Source: Cumulibacter soli
GTDB taxonomy: Bacteria; Actinomycetota; Actinomycetes; Mycobacteriales; Antricoccaceae
Assembly (NCBI RefSeq): GCF_004382795.1
Contig: NZ_SMSG01000010.1
Span: forward strand, 1 to 64,000
Reading direction: 5' to 3'
DNA length: 64,000 nucleotides
Below are positions 53,597 through 63,279 of this stretch, in pieces. The notes beneath the pieces were generated by a model. The model did not search any database. It was not told the origin of the DNA and saw nothing but the letters and a program-made list of their open reading frames with translations. Positions within the stretch are counted from its first letter, which is position 1. Each line of letters starts with the position of its first letter. The translations under genes were made by a program, and so were the position numbers.

Positions 53597-55780
53597 TCAG
53601 GTCGACTGGGTCTGCCGAAGGTCTGATGAGTGTGCCGATCGCGACTGTGTGGCGCTTCCACCGATGATTCCCAGCAGCGGTGGCACGACGATCCCCAAAC
53701 CGATTGCGGTCACCGCGATACCGGAGTCGTTGACGGCGAATCCGAGAATCGTCATCGAGAGAATCGCGATCGCCGCCGCGGTGGCGTACGGCGCCCGCTG
53801 CTCCAGATACAGCCGACCCGGCGAGGAGGACTGCACCCATTGCCACACGACCACGGCGACCAGCACGAACGCCAGAACTGTCAGCACGCTGCCAGTCAAA
53901 ATGTTCCAGTTCGCCTCGAGCTTGCGCACGATGATGGTGCCGGCGGTGCCGTCCATCAACTGACCGATGAAATTTCCTAGGTGCGTGCGGGATTCCGGCG
54001 GACGCAGGAAATCCACGAGCGCAACGGCCAACACCGCCAGCACCCCGGCACCGAACACAATCGCCAGTTTCAGTTTCGACAGTCGTACGCCGGTCACGAT
54101 CAGCCACATCAACAGCAACGACGGCACGAGGGCCACGACGCCGCCGAAGTCGCGGCCGGGGAACCCGTCCAGCACGACCAGCGCCAACCCGCCGACGGCG
54201 ACGACCGCCGTCCGCATCGCGCGAGATTCAGCCCAGGTGCACGCGAGGGCGATCAGGACCAAACCGCCGACGCCGAAGACAGCGAACGTCATGTTGCCGA
54301 ATCCGGTGAAACGGCCGGCGACGATCGCGTTATAGCCGAACGGGCTGTTGAGCTGTAGGTGCGAGCCGGTCAGCACATCGACGGCAAGCACGCCGAAACT
54401 CATTGCGGCTACCGCGATCAGCGGACCAGATCGATATCGGCGCCATGGTCCGCACTGCGCGATCAGCGTCACGATCACCCAACTCGCCGCGATCGCTAAG
54501 GTAACCGCGACGATAGGACGCCCGGTGCTCCACCACGGAAAGACGTTCGCCACCAGGGTGGCGACAGGGATCGCGCCCACCGCCGTACCGAGCGCGCGGG
54601 TTGAGCGCGTCGGCGAGCGGCCGCGGTGCAGCAGGATCGCCATGAGCACGACTGCGAGGGCCGCGACCCAGGCGAACACGGCGAAGACGATTCCAGCGAC
54701 AGAGATGTGTGCTGAGGCGGCGATGTCGGCCTCTTGGAAGTCCGCAACGAGATCGGTGAGGTTATCGGAGCGGTCTTCGCCATGAATGATCCGCCCGGTC
54801 ATACTGGCCGGCTGATCCTCGCCCAAGATCGACAGCACGGTGGGCGCGATATCGATCAGTTGGCTGAACGGCTCACGGCCGGTACTCGGCGAACTCAGCA
54901 CCTGCTGATCGAGCGCGGGATCGAGCATGATCAGCGTCGTCAGACCAGCACGCTTGTATTCAGCCTCCGAAGTGCCGGCGATGATGACCGTCGCACCCTG
55001 CTGGCGTGCTCCTTCGACGATGTCTTTGATCGCCGAATCGAGCGCCTGCAGTTCGGCCACGGATCTATCCAGCGCGTGACTGGTGGCGACCAGGGTGAGC
55101 GGACAGTCCGCGACGATACTCGACCATTCCTGCGGGCTGGAGCCACTCGGGCTGGTCCGCACGTCGGCGTCTTCGGCACCCACGGCCAGGACCGGCGAGC
55201 CACCGACGACCGTCGAGCAACTCACCGCCTCCCCCAGCGCGCCGGGTTCGGCACCAAAACGCACATTGTCCCGATTCTCGACGACGGCGGGACCGATCTG
55301 CTGCCCGCCGACCGTCGGTACGACGCCGCGTTGACCCAGGCAGCCCTCGGTCGCCTCTTCTTGTCGCTGTTCCTCCGGCGTGGTCGGTTCGGGGGTTTCA
55401 CTCGCCGTGGGTTCCGGCTCGCCGGGCAGCGGGTCGGCCGGCTCGGGCGGTAACTCATCCTCCGGAAGCGGCGCCGGATACCGCGCTCGGTTCCCAGATC
55501 CCAGCGTCACCCAGCCGTCCCACGGGCAGGTGACCGAGCGGGCGGAGCGTGTGGTGAGCATGCCCACCGCGCCGGATTCGGCACTCTGCCACAGGTGCGG
55601 CATGGCTTCCGGTGTCAACACGTCCCAATCCAGGGACGGTACGCCGATGACGACTACTTTTTCCGCGGATGACGGCGCCGTGTAGTCGGGCGTGATGGCG
55701 GTACGCAGGCCGGCGAGCAGCGTCGCGACAATTCCGATCACGAAGAACGCGACGAGCGCCGGTTTCCGGCCGGCCGTCAC
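53597..55780 (-). CDS. Large membrane protein with an alkaline-phosphatase-like extracytoplasmic domain
   Basis: A 727-residue protein. A first helix (8-26) is followed by about 330 residues outside the membrane that resemble the alkaline phosphatase/sulfatase superfamily: KVVVIGVPSLDWDVLTPEAMPHLWQS and FSQLIDIAPTVLSILGEDQP. A Pro/Glu-rich stretch (100-140) interrupts this domain. Residues 365-705 contain about ten helices. The metal ligands cannot be placed with certainty. The GTG start overlaps the glycosyltransferase stop (GTGA), so it belongs to the murJ run; a role in envelope polymer modification is likely but not shown. Confidence 0.75.
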   Translation of the reverse strand: MTAGRKPALVAFFVIGIVATLLAGLRTAITPDYTAPSSAEKVVVIGVPSLDWDVLTPEAMPHLWQSAESGAVGMLTTRSARSVTCPWDGWVTLGSGNRARYPAPLPEDELPPEPADPLPGEPEPTASETPEPTTPEEQRQEEATEGCLGQRGVVPTVGGQQIGPAVVENRDNVRFGAEPGALGEAVSCSTVVGGSPVLAVGAEDADVRTSPSGSSPQEWSSIVADCPLTLVATSHALDRSVAELQALDSAIKDIVEGARQQGATVIIAGTSEAEYKRAGLTTLIMLDPALDQQVLSSPSTGREPFSQLIDIAPTVLSILGEDQPASMTGRIIHGEDRSDNLTDLVADFQEADIAASAHISVAGIVFAVFAWVAALAVVLMAILLHRGRSPTRSTRALGTAVGAIPVATLVANVFPWWSTGRPIVAVTLAIAASWVIVTLIAQCGPWRRYRSGPLIAVAAMSFGVLAVDVLTGSHLQLNSPFGYNAIVAGRFTGFGNMTFAVFGVGGLVLIALACTWAESRAMRTAVVAVGGLALVVLDGFPGRDFGGVVALVPSLLLMWLIVTGVRLSKLKLAIVFGAGVLAVLAVALVDFLRPPESRTHLGNFIGQLMDGTAGTIIVRKLEANWNILTGSVLTVLAFVLVAVVVWQWVQSSSPGRLYLEQRAPYATAAAIAILSMTILGFAVNDSGIAVTAIGLGIVVPPLLGIIGGSATQSRSAHSSDLRQTQST

Positions 55781-56898
55781 CCGGGCGTTCCTTGGCCAAG
55801 GAGCTCACGGTAGATCTCGATCAATGCCAGCGCCGTGTCGCGTTGTGTCGGGAAGTCAGCAGCTCGGCGACGGCCTGCCTCCGCGAGGTCAGCGCGTTTC
55901 TGCGGGTCCTCCAGCAGATCCAGCACCGCTTGCGCGAGTCCGGCCGAATCACCTACGTCAATGGTCCGGGCCGCGTCGCCCACCAACTCACCCATCCCGC
56001 CGGTCGTCGTGCAGATCAGCGCCACTCCGGCACGCATCGCTTCCTGAGCGACCAGCGAGCGGGCCTCCCACACCGACGGCATCAGGACCAGATCAGCGGC
56101 TTCCAGGAGGTCCGCTACATCGGAGCGACGCCCCAGCAGCCGGATCCGCAGGCTGGCCGCGTCGATATCGCGGCGTAGCTCGCTCTCCAGCGGTCCGTCA
56201 CCGGCGATGATGACCTCGGGTCGCAGCGGATGGTCCTGCCACGCGCCGGCCGCGGCAATCAGCGTGTCGTACCCCTTCTGCGGATGCAGCCGACCCACGC
56301 ACAGCAGCACCGGGGCCTCGGCCGGTAGGCGTAGTTCCTCGCGTACCTGTGCTGCGGTGCGTTGCGCGGGTAGCGCGGGCGGCGCAGCAACCTCGCGGAA
56401 CAGCACGTACTTGGCGCCGCACTCACGGGCGCGATCGGCGAGATCTTGCGACGCACCGATCACCACATCCGCGCTGCGGGCGACGAACCGCTCGAGTCCG
56501 GCGTACACCCGCCGCAGCGCTGGTGACTGCACATCGACGGCGTTGTGCAACGTGACGACCAACGGCGTACGCCGCCCCAGGTTCGCGGCGGCTGCCACGG
56601 TCGCCGCGCGCAACCCGTGTGCATGAATCAGGTCGGCGTCGCTGGTGGCCGCACGCAGTCGACGCACCGCGCGAGCATCCTTACGTGGGTCGGGCCCATT
56701 GGCGATCTCCACGGCCGCGAACTGCGCGCCTTCGGCGGTGAATCCGAACAGGTCTTCGGTGGCCTGCGGCCCGACGATCCGTAGGTCCGCCCCGGCGCTG
56801 ACAAGGTCGGCGGCGATGGACCGTACATGTACGCCGACACCGCCGGTGGACGTCGCCAGCACCTGAGTGATCGTGCGCCTGCTCAGCGGTGTGCTCAC
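55777..56898 (-). CDS. Glycosyltransferase, GT4 type
   Basis: A 373-residue GT-B enzyme. TGGVGVHVRSIAADLVSAGADLRIVGP is the N-terminal donor loop, LIHAHGLRAATVA and VVTLHNAV follow, VLLCVGRLHPQKGYDTLIAAA starts the second domain, and LVMPSVWEARSLVAQEAMRAGVALICTTTGGMGELV is the E-x7-E region. GTG 56898 overlaps the murJ stop (GTGA). The pairing with murJ suggests a cell-wall or lipid-linked glycan step. Confidence 0.9.
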   Translation of the reverse strand: MSTPLSRRTITQVLATSTGGVGVHVRSIAADLVSAGADLRIVGPQATEDLFGFTAEGAQFAAVEIANGPDPRKDARAVRRLRAATSDADLIHAHGLRAATVAAAANLGRRTPLVVTLHNAVDVQSPALRRVYAGLERFVARSADVVIGASQDLADRARECGAKYVLFREVAAPPALPAQRTAAQVREELRLPAEAPVLLCVGRLHPQKGYDTLIAAAGAWQDHPLRPEVIIAGDGPLESELRRDIDAASLRIRLLGRRSDVADLLEAADLVLMPSVWEARSLVAQEAMRAGVALICTTTGGMGELVGDAARTIDVGDSAGLAQAVLDLLEDPQKRADLAEAGRRRAADFPTQRDTALALIEIYRELLGQGTPG

Positions 56899-58535
56899 GT
56901 CATCTCCTCGTCGTTCGTCGCGCGGCGTCGGCGAAACTCGCCCACCGCTTGGCGCAATCCCAACCCCGGTATCACCCACAGCACCAGCGCGGTAATCGCC
57001 GCCGCAATGGCCCCCCGGAGCAGACCGATACCCAGTGCAGCCATTATTGCCGTCGAGGCATCAACCTGCAGTGCCTCCAGCACGGTGATACTACGCACCG
57101 CGAAACCGACCCCGGCGCCGACAGCCGCGGCGGTCAGCAACGATGCCAGTGGCGCCAGCGGATTCTGCCCACTCACCCGCGCCGTCATCACGACCAGTAC
57201 GGCGCCCAACACGCTCGCCCCCGCAGCGTTGGCCCAACTCAGCGCCGCCACTCGGTCCTGGGCATCCATGACCTCCGACAGCACGAAGGCGCCGGCGATC
57301 GCGATACCCCATCCGAGGCCCGCCGCGATGGCATTCAGGCGTGCCTTGTGCATCGCGAACAACGCTCGCGAATGCAGGGCGAACGCGCCGTACCCCACCA
57401 ACCCGACGCTGAAGGCGATGATGCCGTGCATCAACGCGTCCACGGACGGTTCGCCCGGCGATCGGCTGACGAACACCACCGCGATCTCTCGTGCGGCAGC
57501 GATCAGCGCCGCGGTTGCGATCGCGGACAGCGCGGTAATCGAAATGTGCGTGCCGTGCAGCAGTCGGCGGTAGACCGATACCGCGCCGGTGCTGACCGCT
57601 TCGGACAGTCGGGGGAACACGGAGGTGGCAATCGGTACCGCGAGCACTGCCCACGGCAGGAAGTAGATGGTCTGCGCGTACATGAATACGTTGATCGCGC
57701 CGCGCGGCACCCCGGGCTGGTTCGCCAGCACGAGAGTCACGGCGATGAACAGTTGTTGCGCGAGGAGGCCGGCGATACCCCCGGCAACCATGGCGCCGGC
57801 GCGGCGCGCCTGACCCGGCGGAAATCGGAACCCAGGCCGTAGTCGTACCGGCGTACGGCGCAACGGAACCAGCAAACTCAGCGACAGCGCCACCACGCCG
57901 AGCGTCGTACCCAGCGAGAGGATCAATTGCTCGCCGTCGCTGGCGTCCTGCAAGTCGGTGCCGACGCCGGCGACGACGGCATACGTCACATACGCACCAA
58001 TGACGACGAGCGACGACAGCAGCGGCGCGAGGGCCGGGCCGCCGAACCGCTTGTACGCCTGCAGTACGCCGGTCAGCACGATCCCGATTCCGTACAGCGG
58101 GATCTGCGGGGCGAAGATCCGCAGCATTGTCGCGCCCGCATCGACAGCCTCATCGCATGGCGCCGCGCCCAGTATCGCAACCGTCAGCGGTCGCGCGAGG
58201 AGCGCCAGGACGATCGCCAGCGGCACCAGTACAGCGATAGTCCAGCTCAGCAATGCCGAGGCGGTACGGGATGCATTTTCGTCGTCGCCCTTGGCGACGT
58301 ACGTCGAGATGAGCGGGACGACTACCGCGGCGAGCGCGCCGCCGGCGACGATCTCGAACACGATGTTGGGGATGGTGTTCGCGGTCTGATAGGTCTGGCC
58401 GAGGCAGGTCTGACCAACGGTGTTGGAGAAGACGATGTTGCGGGCGAAGCCAACCAGCCGGGCGAGCACGGTCAACACCGCGATCAGCGCGGCAGCTTTC
58501 GCCACGGTCGCGGCCGCGCGACGCGGGGAGGTCAT
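56895..58535 (-). CDS. murJ: Lipid II flippase MurJ
   Basis: A 546-residue MOP-family flippase with fourteen helices. The start VLARLVGFARNIVFSNTVG is the MurJ helix-1 motif with its conserved Arg; GVLQAYKRFGGPALAPLLSSLVVIGAY and LPWAVLAVPIATSVFPRLSEAV are further signatures. It lacks the kinase-like cytoplasmic domain that mycobacterial MurJ has. Its ATG overlaps the stop of the next upstream gene. Confidence 0.93.
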   Translation of the reverse strand: MTSPRRAAATVAKAAALIAVLTVLARLVGFARNIVFSNTVGQTCLGQTYQTANTIPNIVFEIVAGGALAAVVVPLISTYVAKGDDENASRTASALLSWTIAVLVPLAIVLALLARPLTVAILGAAPCDEAVDAGATMLRIFAPQIPLYGIGIVLTGVLQAYKRFGGPALAPLLSSLVVIGAYVTYAVVAGVGTDLQDASDGEQLILSLGTTLGVVALSLSLLVPLRRTPVRLRPGFRFPPGQARRAGAMVAGGIAGLLAQQLFIAVTLVLANQPGVPRGAINVFMYAQTIYFLPWAVLAVPIATSVFPRLSEAVSTGAVSVYRRLLHGTHISITALSAIATAALIAAAREIAVVFVSRSPGEPSVDALMHGIIAFSVGLVGYGAFALHSRALFAMHKARLNAIAAGLGWGIAIAGAFVLSEVMDAQDRVAALSWANAAGASVLGAVLVVMTARVSGQNPLAPLASLLTAAAVGAGVGFAVRSITVLEALQVDASTAIMAALGIGLLRGAIAAAITALVLWVIPGLGLRQAVGEFRRRRATNDEEMT

Positions 58536-59350
58536 TGACGACGCCCGAGCGCGTCCACCTCTCGAAGCACGGGAGTCGACTCGATCACCCGCGTGAAACT
58601 GACCTTCTCACTGGCGAGGGTGAGCGCGGCTAGCACCGCCAGCGTTCCGGCTCTCGTCCACGGCCCACCGGCGGCAGCCAGGCGCAAACCAAGAACCGCG
58701 CCGATCGCGTTGGCGCCACCATCACCGAGCATCGTGCGTTCGTTCAGGTCATCGGGCAATAGTCCGGCGCTCGCGCCGATAGGACCGGCGATGAGCGTCC
58801 CGGCGTTGCCGCCGAGAGTCGCGGCACCGAGCCCGAGAGCGGCCTTCAACGCACGGCCGGGCCGCAGATCCAGCAGGTTGAACAAGTTCGCCGTGCCGGC
58901 GATGACACCACCGGCGACGATGCGATCAACCGGACCGCGTGTCACCGCGCCGGCGGCCACGACACCACCGGTGGCCACGCCGACGAGTTTCACCAGTCCG
59001 GAGGTCACTCGCCCCTCACGTAACGCGCCGAGATGTCCACGCAGTCCCTTGGCGTTCTTCTGGTCCGCGCGGTGGCCGACGATATCGTCGTACACGCCGA
59101 GCGCCCCGCCAAGGACGCTCACGCCCGCTGCCGCCGATCGCAGGTTCTTCGGAGCACCGACGGCCGCGGTCACGGCGGCCGAGGCAGCCAGCGCCGGCCC
59201 GGACAGCAGACTGACCTGCTCACCGCGATGATTGGTGCGCGTCCACCACTGCACCGATCCCGGCTGCAGCCGCTCCAGCGCGTCGTACGTCGCGCGGGAG
59301 GCAACGGCCCCTGCCGCGATCAGCGACGCCTTCCGAATCCTCTGGCCCAT
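58532..59350 (-). CDS. MraY/WecA-like membrane glycosyltransferase homologue
   Basis: A 272-residue membrane protein whose motifs follow phospho-sugar transferases that load undecaprenyl phosphate: GVYDDIVGH (about 86-94), KGLRGHLGALREGRVTSGLVK, NLFNLLDLRPGRALK (about 155-169) and MLGDGGANAIGAVLG (about 207-221). It is shorter than MraY or WecA and lacks their first helices, so whether it is active is open. It sits between mctB and murJ with overlaps or a six-base gap, as part of the same envelope run. Confidence 0.8.
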   Translation of the reverse strand: MGQRIRKASLIAAGAVASRATYDALERLQPGSVQWWTRTNHRGEQVSLLSGPALAASAAVTAAVGAPKNLRSAAAGVSVLGGALGVYDDIVGHRADQKNAKGLRGHLGALREGRVTSGLVKLVGVATGGVVAAGAVTRGPVDRIVAGGVIAGTANLFNLLDLRPGRALKAALGLGAATLGGNAGTLIAGPIGASAGLLPDDLNERTMLGDGGANAIGAVLGLRLAAAGGPWTRAGTLAVLAALTLASEKVSFTRVIESTPVLREVDALGRRQ

Positions 59351-59356
59351 GGCGGA

Positions 59357-60286
59357 CTAGTTCGGTGCTGGCGCGAGCGGATCGGTATCCGGCGCCGTGC
59401 CGTACGCCCCGGTCTTCTGCTCGGCCTCGGCCGCCAGCGCCCACACGACGTTGACCTGCCCGGAGCCGTAATTGGCGTTATCAATGGTCGAAATCGCCGA
59501 CGCGACCGCGGCGTCCTCACGAGCTGCTGTGATCAGGCCGCCGCCGGTCACCGAGGACTCGTCCCCCGCGATCACTACCGAAGCGCCAGCCTTGTCGAGT
59601 TGCATCGCCAGTCCGAGCGCCATGTCGTTGCGGGTGCCGACATCGCTGCTGGGCTGACCACTGGTGATGATCACGAAGTTGGAGGCGGGCTGGATATCGG
59701 TCGAATCGAGTTTCAGTACGCCGAGGCTACCTAGCCCGGACAGCACCGAGGTCACCTCACCGGCCGCGGAGCCGCCGGACTCGGATGAGACCAGCACAGC
59801 TGCGAGTAGGGCACCGAGAACATCACCTGCGTTGTTCGATTCCGGCAGCGTGATGCCCGCCGGCGGATCGTCGGAGGCGAACTTCAGCAGTTCATCGGCG
59901 TGCTCCGGGTCCCCGAACGTGTCCGTCAGCGAGATGGCGCCGGTGTTGGTCGCTCCGGCCTTCTGGATCATCGAGATGATCGGGTCGCGCATTTCCGCGG
60001 TGACCGAGTCGCCGACGGTGATCGCGATGAAGGTTTCATCCGCCAGGACGTCGGCGACCAGCGGTTCGGAGACACCGGTGGCGAAGTCGCTGTTCTGCTG
60101 GACCGCGGTGTTCAGGTCGGTGACCCGGTCTTCCAGGGCGCGCTTCTCATCGCCCAGCGTCTTGACGTTGGATTGCAGGTTGCTGACGATCCCGCCGTTC
60201 AGCGCTGTCGTGCCGATGATGATGCCCAGCGCGATCGCCAGGAACACCGAGATCAGCGAGACAACGTGGTACTTGAAATCGATCAC
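59357..60286 (-). CDS. mctB: Copper transport / outer-membrane channel-like protein MctB
   Basis: A 309-residue protein of the Rv1698 family. The start MIDFKYHVVSLISVFLAIALGIIIGTT holds the single membrane helix; a coiled coil (about 35-65) follows, then an alternating alpha/beta domain outside. In mycobacteria the protein limits copper inside the cell. The GTG start overlaps the steA stop (GTGA), the same gene pair as in mycobacteria. Confidence 0.92.
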   Translation of the reverse strand: MIDFKYHVVSLISVFLAIALGIIIGTTALNGGIVSNLQSNVKTLGDEKRALEDRVTDLNTAVQQNSDFATGVSEPLVADVLADETFIAITVGDSVTAEMRDPIISMIQKAGATNTGAISLTDTFGDPEHADELLKFASDDPPAGITLPESNNAGDVLGALLAAVLVSSESGGSAAGEVTSVLSGLGSLGVLKLDSTDIQPASNFVIITSGQPSSDVGTRNDMALGLAMQLDKAGASVVIAGDESSVTGGGLITAAREDAAVASAISTIDNANYGSGQVNVVWALAAEAEQKTGAYGTAPDTDPLAPAPN

Positions 60287-61467
60287 GAGAAGAGGTCCTT
60301 AAACCAGAAGACGAAACTCTGCCATTTGTCGATGAGCAGTTCGAGGTAGGTCTGCCCTGCCTCGGAGATGGCGATCGCTACCGCGATCGCGATGAGTGCG
60401 GCAATCACGATCCCGACCAGGGATCCGGTCGAGATGCGGCTGCGGTAGAGGCGACTGACGCCTTTGGCGTCGACGAGTTTGCCGCCGACGCGCAGGCGGG
60501 TGAGGAAGGTCGAGGCCATACCGCCGCGGCCCTTGTCCAGGAATTCGATCAGGGTGGCGTGCGTGCCCACGGCAACGATCAGGTCGGCGCCTTTTTCGTC
60601 GGCCAGCAGCATCGCGATGTCCTCGCTGGTCGCGGCGGCAGGAAACGTCACCGCTTCCACACCCAGGTCCTGGACCCGCTGCAGCCCGGGCGCGCGCCCG
60701 TCGGCGTACGCGTGCACCACGACCTCGGCTCCGCACTTGAGCACGTGGTCGGATACCGAGTCCATATCCCCGATGATCATGTCGGGCTGCAGTTTCATTT
60801 CCAGCAGCGCGTCGGCGCCGCCGTCCACGCCGACCAGCACGGGTTTGTACTCGCGGATGTACGACCGCAGGTGTTTGAGGTCTTCCTTGTAGTCGTAGCC
60901 ACGGACCACCACCAGGACGTGTCGGCCGGCGAAATCGGTGCGTACCTCGGGTACGCCGATGCCGTCCAGCAGCAGCGAGCGCTCCCGCTTCATGTACTCC
61001 ATGGTGTTCGCGGCGAACGCTTCGAGTTGGGTCGAAAGTCCCTCGCGAGCCTCGGACATGGCCGTGGTGATGCTGTCGTCGTCGTAGCGGAACCCGGAAG
61101 CTACTTCGTTCTCGCCGACGTACAACTTGTCGCCGTCGATGCGGACCCGGGTGCCTTCCTTGAGGTCGTTGAAGACCTGCTTGCCGATGTTGTCCAGCAA
61201 CGGAATGCCAGCATCCACCAGGATGCCTGGCCCAAGGTTGGGATAGCGACCCGAAATACTGGGCGAGGCGTTGACTACGGCGGCGACCTGACACGCAACC
61301 AGCGCGTCAGCGCTCACGCGGTCGATGTCGACATGGTCGATGATCGCGACCTCACCGGGCCGCAGCCGTTTGGTCAGGTTCTTCGTACGTCGATCAAGCC
61401 GGGCCACACCTTCGGCGTTGGAGTCGGCCGGCTGGGGTCGACCCTTGCGTATGGTGGCGATCTTCAT
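60283..61467 (-). CDS. steA: SteA-like cytokinetic protein with thiamine-pyrophosphokinase fold
   Basis: A 394-residue protein. After a 50-residue start (RLDRRTKNLTKRLRPGEVAIIDH) it carries a TPK-like domain with LVGVDGGADALLEMKLQPDMIIGDMDSVSD. A C-terminal helix (GSLVGIVIAALIAIAVAIAI) puts it in the membrane. The corynebacterial homologue SteA works with SteB in daughter-cell separation. It is followed by mctB with overlap and preceded by recN 39 bases upstream. Confidence 0.92.
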   Translation of the reverse strand: MKIATIRKGRPQPADSNAEGVARLDRRTKNLTKRLRPGEVAIIDHVDIDRVSADALVACQVAAVVNASPSISGRYPNLGPGILVDAGIPLLDNIGKQVFNDLKEGTRVRIDGDKLYVGENEVASGFRYDDDSITTAMSEAREGLSTQLEAFAANTMEYMKRERSLLLDGIGVPEVRTDFAGRHVLVVVRGYDYKEDLKHLRSYIREYKPVLVGVDGGADALLEMKLQPDMIIGDMDSVSDHVLKCGAEVVVHAYADGRAPGLQRVQDLGVEAVTFPAAATSEDIAMLLADEKGADLIVAVGTHATLIEFLDKGRGGMASTFLTRLRVGGKLVDAKGVSRLYRSRISTGSLVGIVIAALIAIAVAIAISEAGQTYLELLIDKWQSFVFWFKDLFS

Positions 61468-61506
61468 GGGCCCAGTGTTTCACTTGCCCCGCGCCAACCG
61501 AGGGAT

Positions 61507-63252
61507 TTACTGGCGGGTGCGGCGCTTCTTATCGTGATCTGCAGCGCCCAAGAGTTCGGCCGCGTGCGCGCGCCCTGAAGCGCTGTCGCTGAGTCCGGCG
61601 AGCATTCTGGTGAGTTCGTCGAGGCGCTGCTGTTGTTCGAGCAATTCGATACCGCTGGCCACGACCGCGCCCTCGGAGCGTTTGGTGATCTTCACGTGCC
61701 GGTCGGCGTAGGCCGCGACCTGCGGCAGGTGGGTGACCACGATGACCTGATGGGTCGTGGAGAGGACGGCGAGCCGGCGACCGATCTCGATGGCCGCCTC
61801 GCCGCCGACGCCTGCGTCGACTTCGTCGAAGACCATAGTGCCGATCGGATCGGTACCGGCGAGCACGACCTCGATCGCGAGCATGATCCGCGACAGTTCT
61901 CCGCCCGAGGCGCTCTTGTCGATCGGTCGGCCTTCGTCGGCGCTGCCGTGGGCCAGCAGGATCCGCACGCGATCGCATCCGCTTTCGGTGGCGCCCGCAC
62001 CATCAAGTTCGGGAACGTCCGTCGACAGCGGCCGTGCTGACACATCGATCAGGATGCGGGAAGCGCCGAGCGCGAGCGAGGCCAGTTCCGCGTTCACCGC
62101 CTTTGCCAGACGCTTGGCCAGCGCGCGGCGGGAATCGCTCAACGCGGCGGCGGCAGAGCGCGCCGCCTCCTGCGCGGCTATCCGTTCGGCCTCCAGGCGC
62201 TCTAGTCGCTCACTGGAGGTGTCGATGTCGATCAGCCGCTCGCCGGCCTCTCGGGACCAGGCCAGTACGCCGGCGAGGTCGGCACTCGACGAGTAGTTGC
62301 GCACGAGTTCTCTGAGCTCGGCCTTGCGGGTCATCAGGTCGGACAGCCGTTGCGGATCATCGTGCAGCGTGGCGGCGAACCCGGAGAGTTCGGCGGTGAT
62401 GTCGGCTAATTCGACGCCCACGCTGCGCAGGCGCTCAGCCAACTCCCGTAACTGCTGGTCATCGGCGTCGGCGAGCGCGCGTACGGCGCTGGCCAGCTGC
62501 ATGTCGGCACCGGCGCTCTCGCTGAGTTCACCCTCACCGCCGATCGCGGCGAGCGCTGCGGCCGTGGACTGCCGCAGCGCGTCGGCGTTGGAGAGCCGTC
62601 GTACCTCGGTGTCGATCTCCTCGTCTTCGCCCTCGCGGACGTCAGCACGTTCGATCTGTTCCAGGCCCAGTCGCAGCATCGCGATTTCCTGGCGGCGCGC
62701 CGAGTCATCGCGGCGCAGTTCGCTCAGCCGTCGGACGAGCTGTTGCCAGTCGACGTACGCCTCGAGGTAGGCCTGTAACAATTTCGCGTGCGCGGCGCCG
62801 CCGAACCGATCCAGGACCTCGCGCTGTTGGCCACCGCGCGCCAACCGCAACTGGCTCGCCTGTCCGTGCACCGTCAGTTCGCGTTCACCGATATCGGCGA
62901 GTACGCCGACCGGCACCGATCGTCCACCGGCGCTTGCGCGTGAGCGCCCTTGGGCGCTGACGGTGCGACTGAGTATCAGGCGGTCGTCCTCCAGCGAGCC
63001 GCCCGCATCGCGGCAACGTTCGGCGGCCGGACCGTCCGGGTCGATGATCAACGAGCCCTCGACGTCGGCAGACTCGGCGCCGCGGCTGATCTGACTGGAA
63101 TCGGAGCGGGCGCCGAACAGCAGGGTGAGGCCGGCGACAACCATCGTCTTACCGGCCCCGGTTTCGCCGGTGACCACAGTCAGACCGGGCCCCAGCGGCA
63201 GGGTCGCGTCGGTGATGACGCCGAGGTTGCGGATACGGACTTCTTCCAGCAC
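61507..63252 (-). CDS. recN: DNA repair protein RecN
   Basis: A 581-residue SMC-like ATPase acting at double-strand breaks. Walker A GETGAGKTMVV is at residues 29-39; two coiled-coil arms follow; the C-terminal part has SGGELSRIMLAIEVV (signature), TMVFDEVDAGVGG (Walker B) and VIVVTHLPQVAAYAD. The GTG start at 63252 lies 27 bases after nadK. The order nadK-recN-steA-mctB is conserved in actinobacteria. Confidence 0.96.
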   Translation of the reverse strand: MLEEVRIRNLGVITDATLPLGPGLTVVTGETGAGKTMVVAGLTLLFGARSDSSQISRGAESADVEGSLIIDPDGPAAERCRDAGGSLEDDRLILSRTVSAQGRSRASAGGRSVPVGVLADIGERELTVHGQASQLRLARGGQQREVLDRFGGAAHAKLLQAYLEAYVDWQQLVRRLSELRRDDSARRQEIAMLRLGLEQIERADVREGEDEEIDTEVRRLSNADALRQSTAAALAAIGGEGELSESAGADMQLASAVRALADADDQQLRELAERLRSVGVELADITAELSGFAATLHDDPQRLSDLMTRKAELRELVRNYSSSADLAGVLAWSREAGERLIDIDTSSERLERLEAERIAAQEAARSAAAALSDSRRALAKRLAKAVNAELASLALGASRILIDVSARPLSTDVPELDGAGATESGCDRVRILLAHGSADEGRPIDKSASGGELSRIMLAIEVVLAGTDPIGTMVFDEVDAGVGGEAAIEIGRRLAVLSTTHQVIVVTHLPQVAAYADRHVKITKRSEGAVVASGIELLEQQQRLDELTRMLAGLSDSASGRAHAAELLGAADHDKKRRTRQ

Positions 63253-63279
63253 GCGCCTAAACCTACCCGCGGGCCCGGC

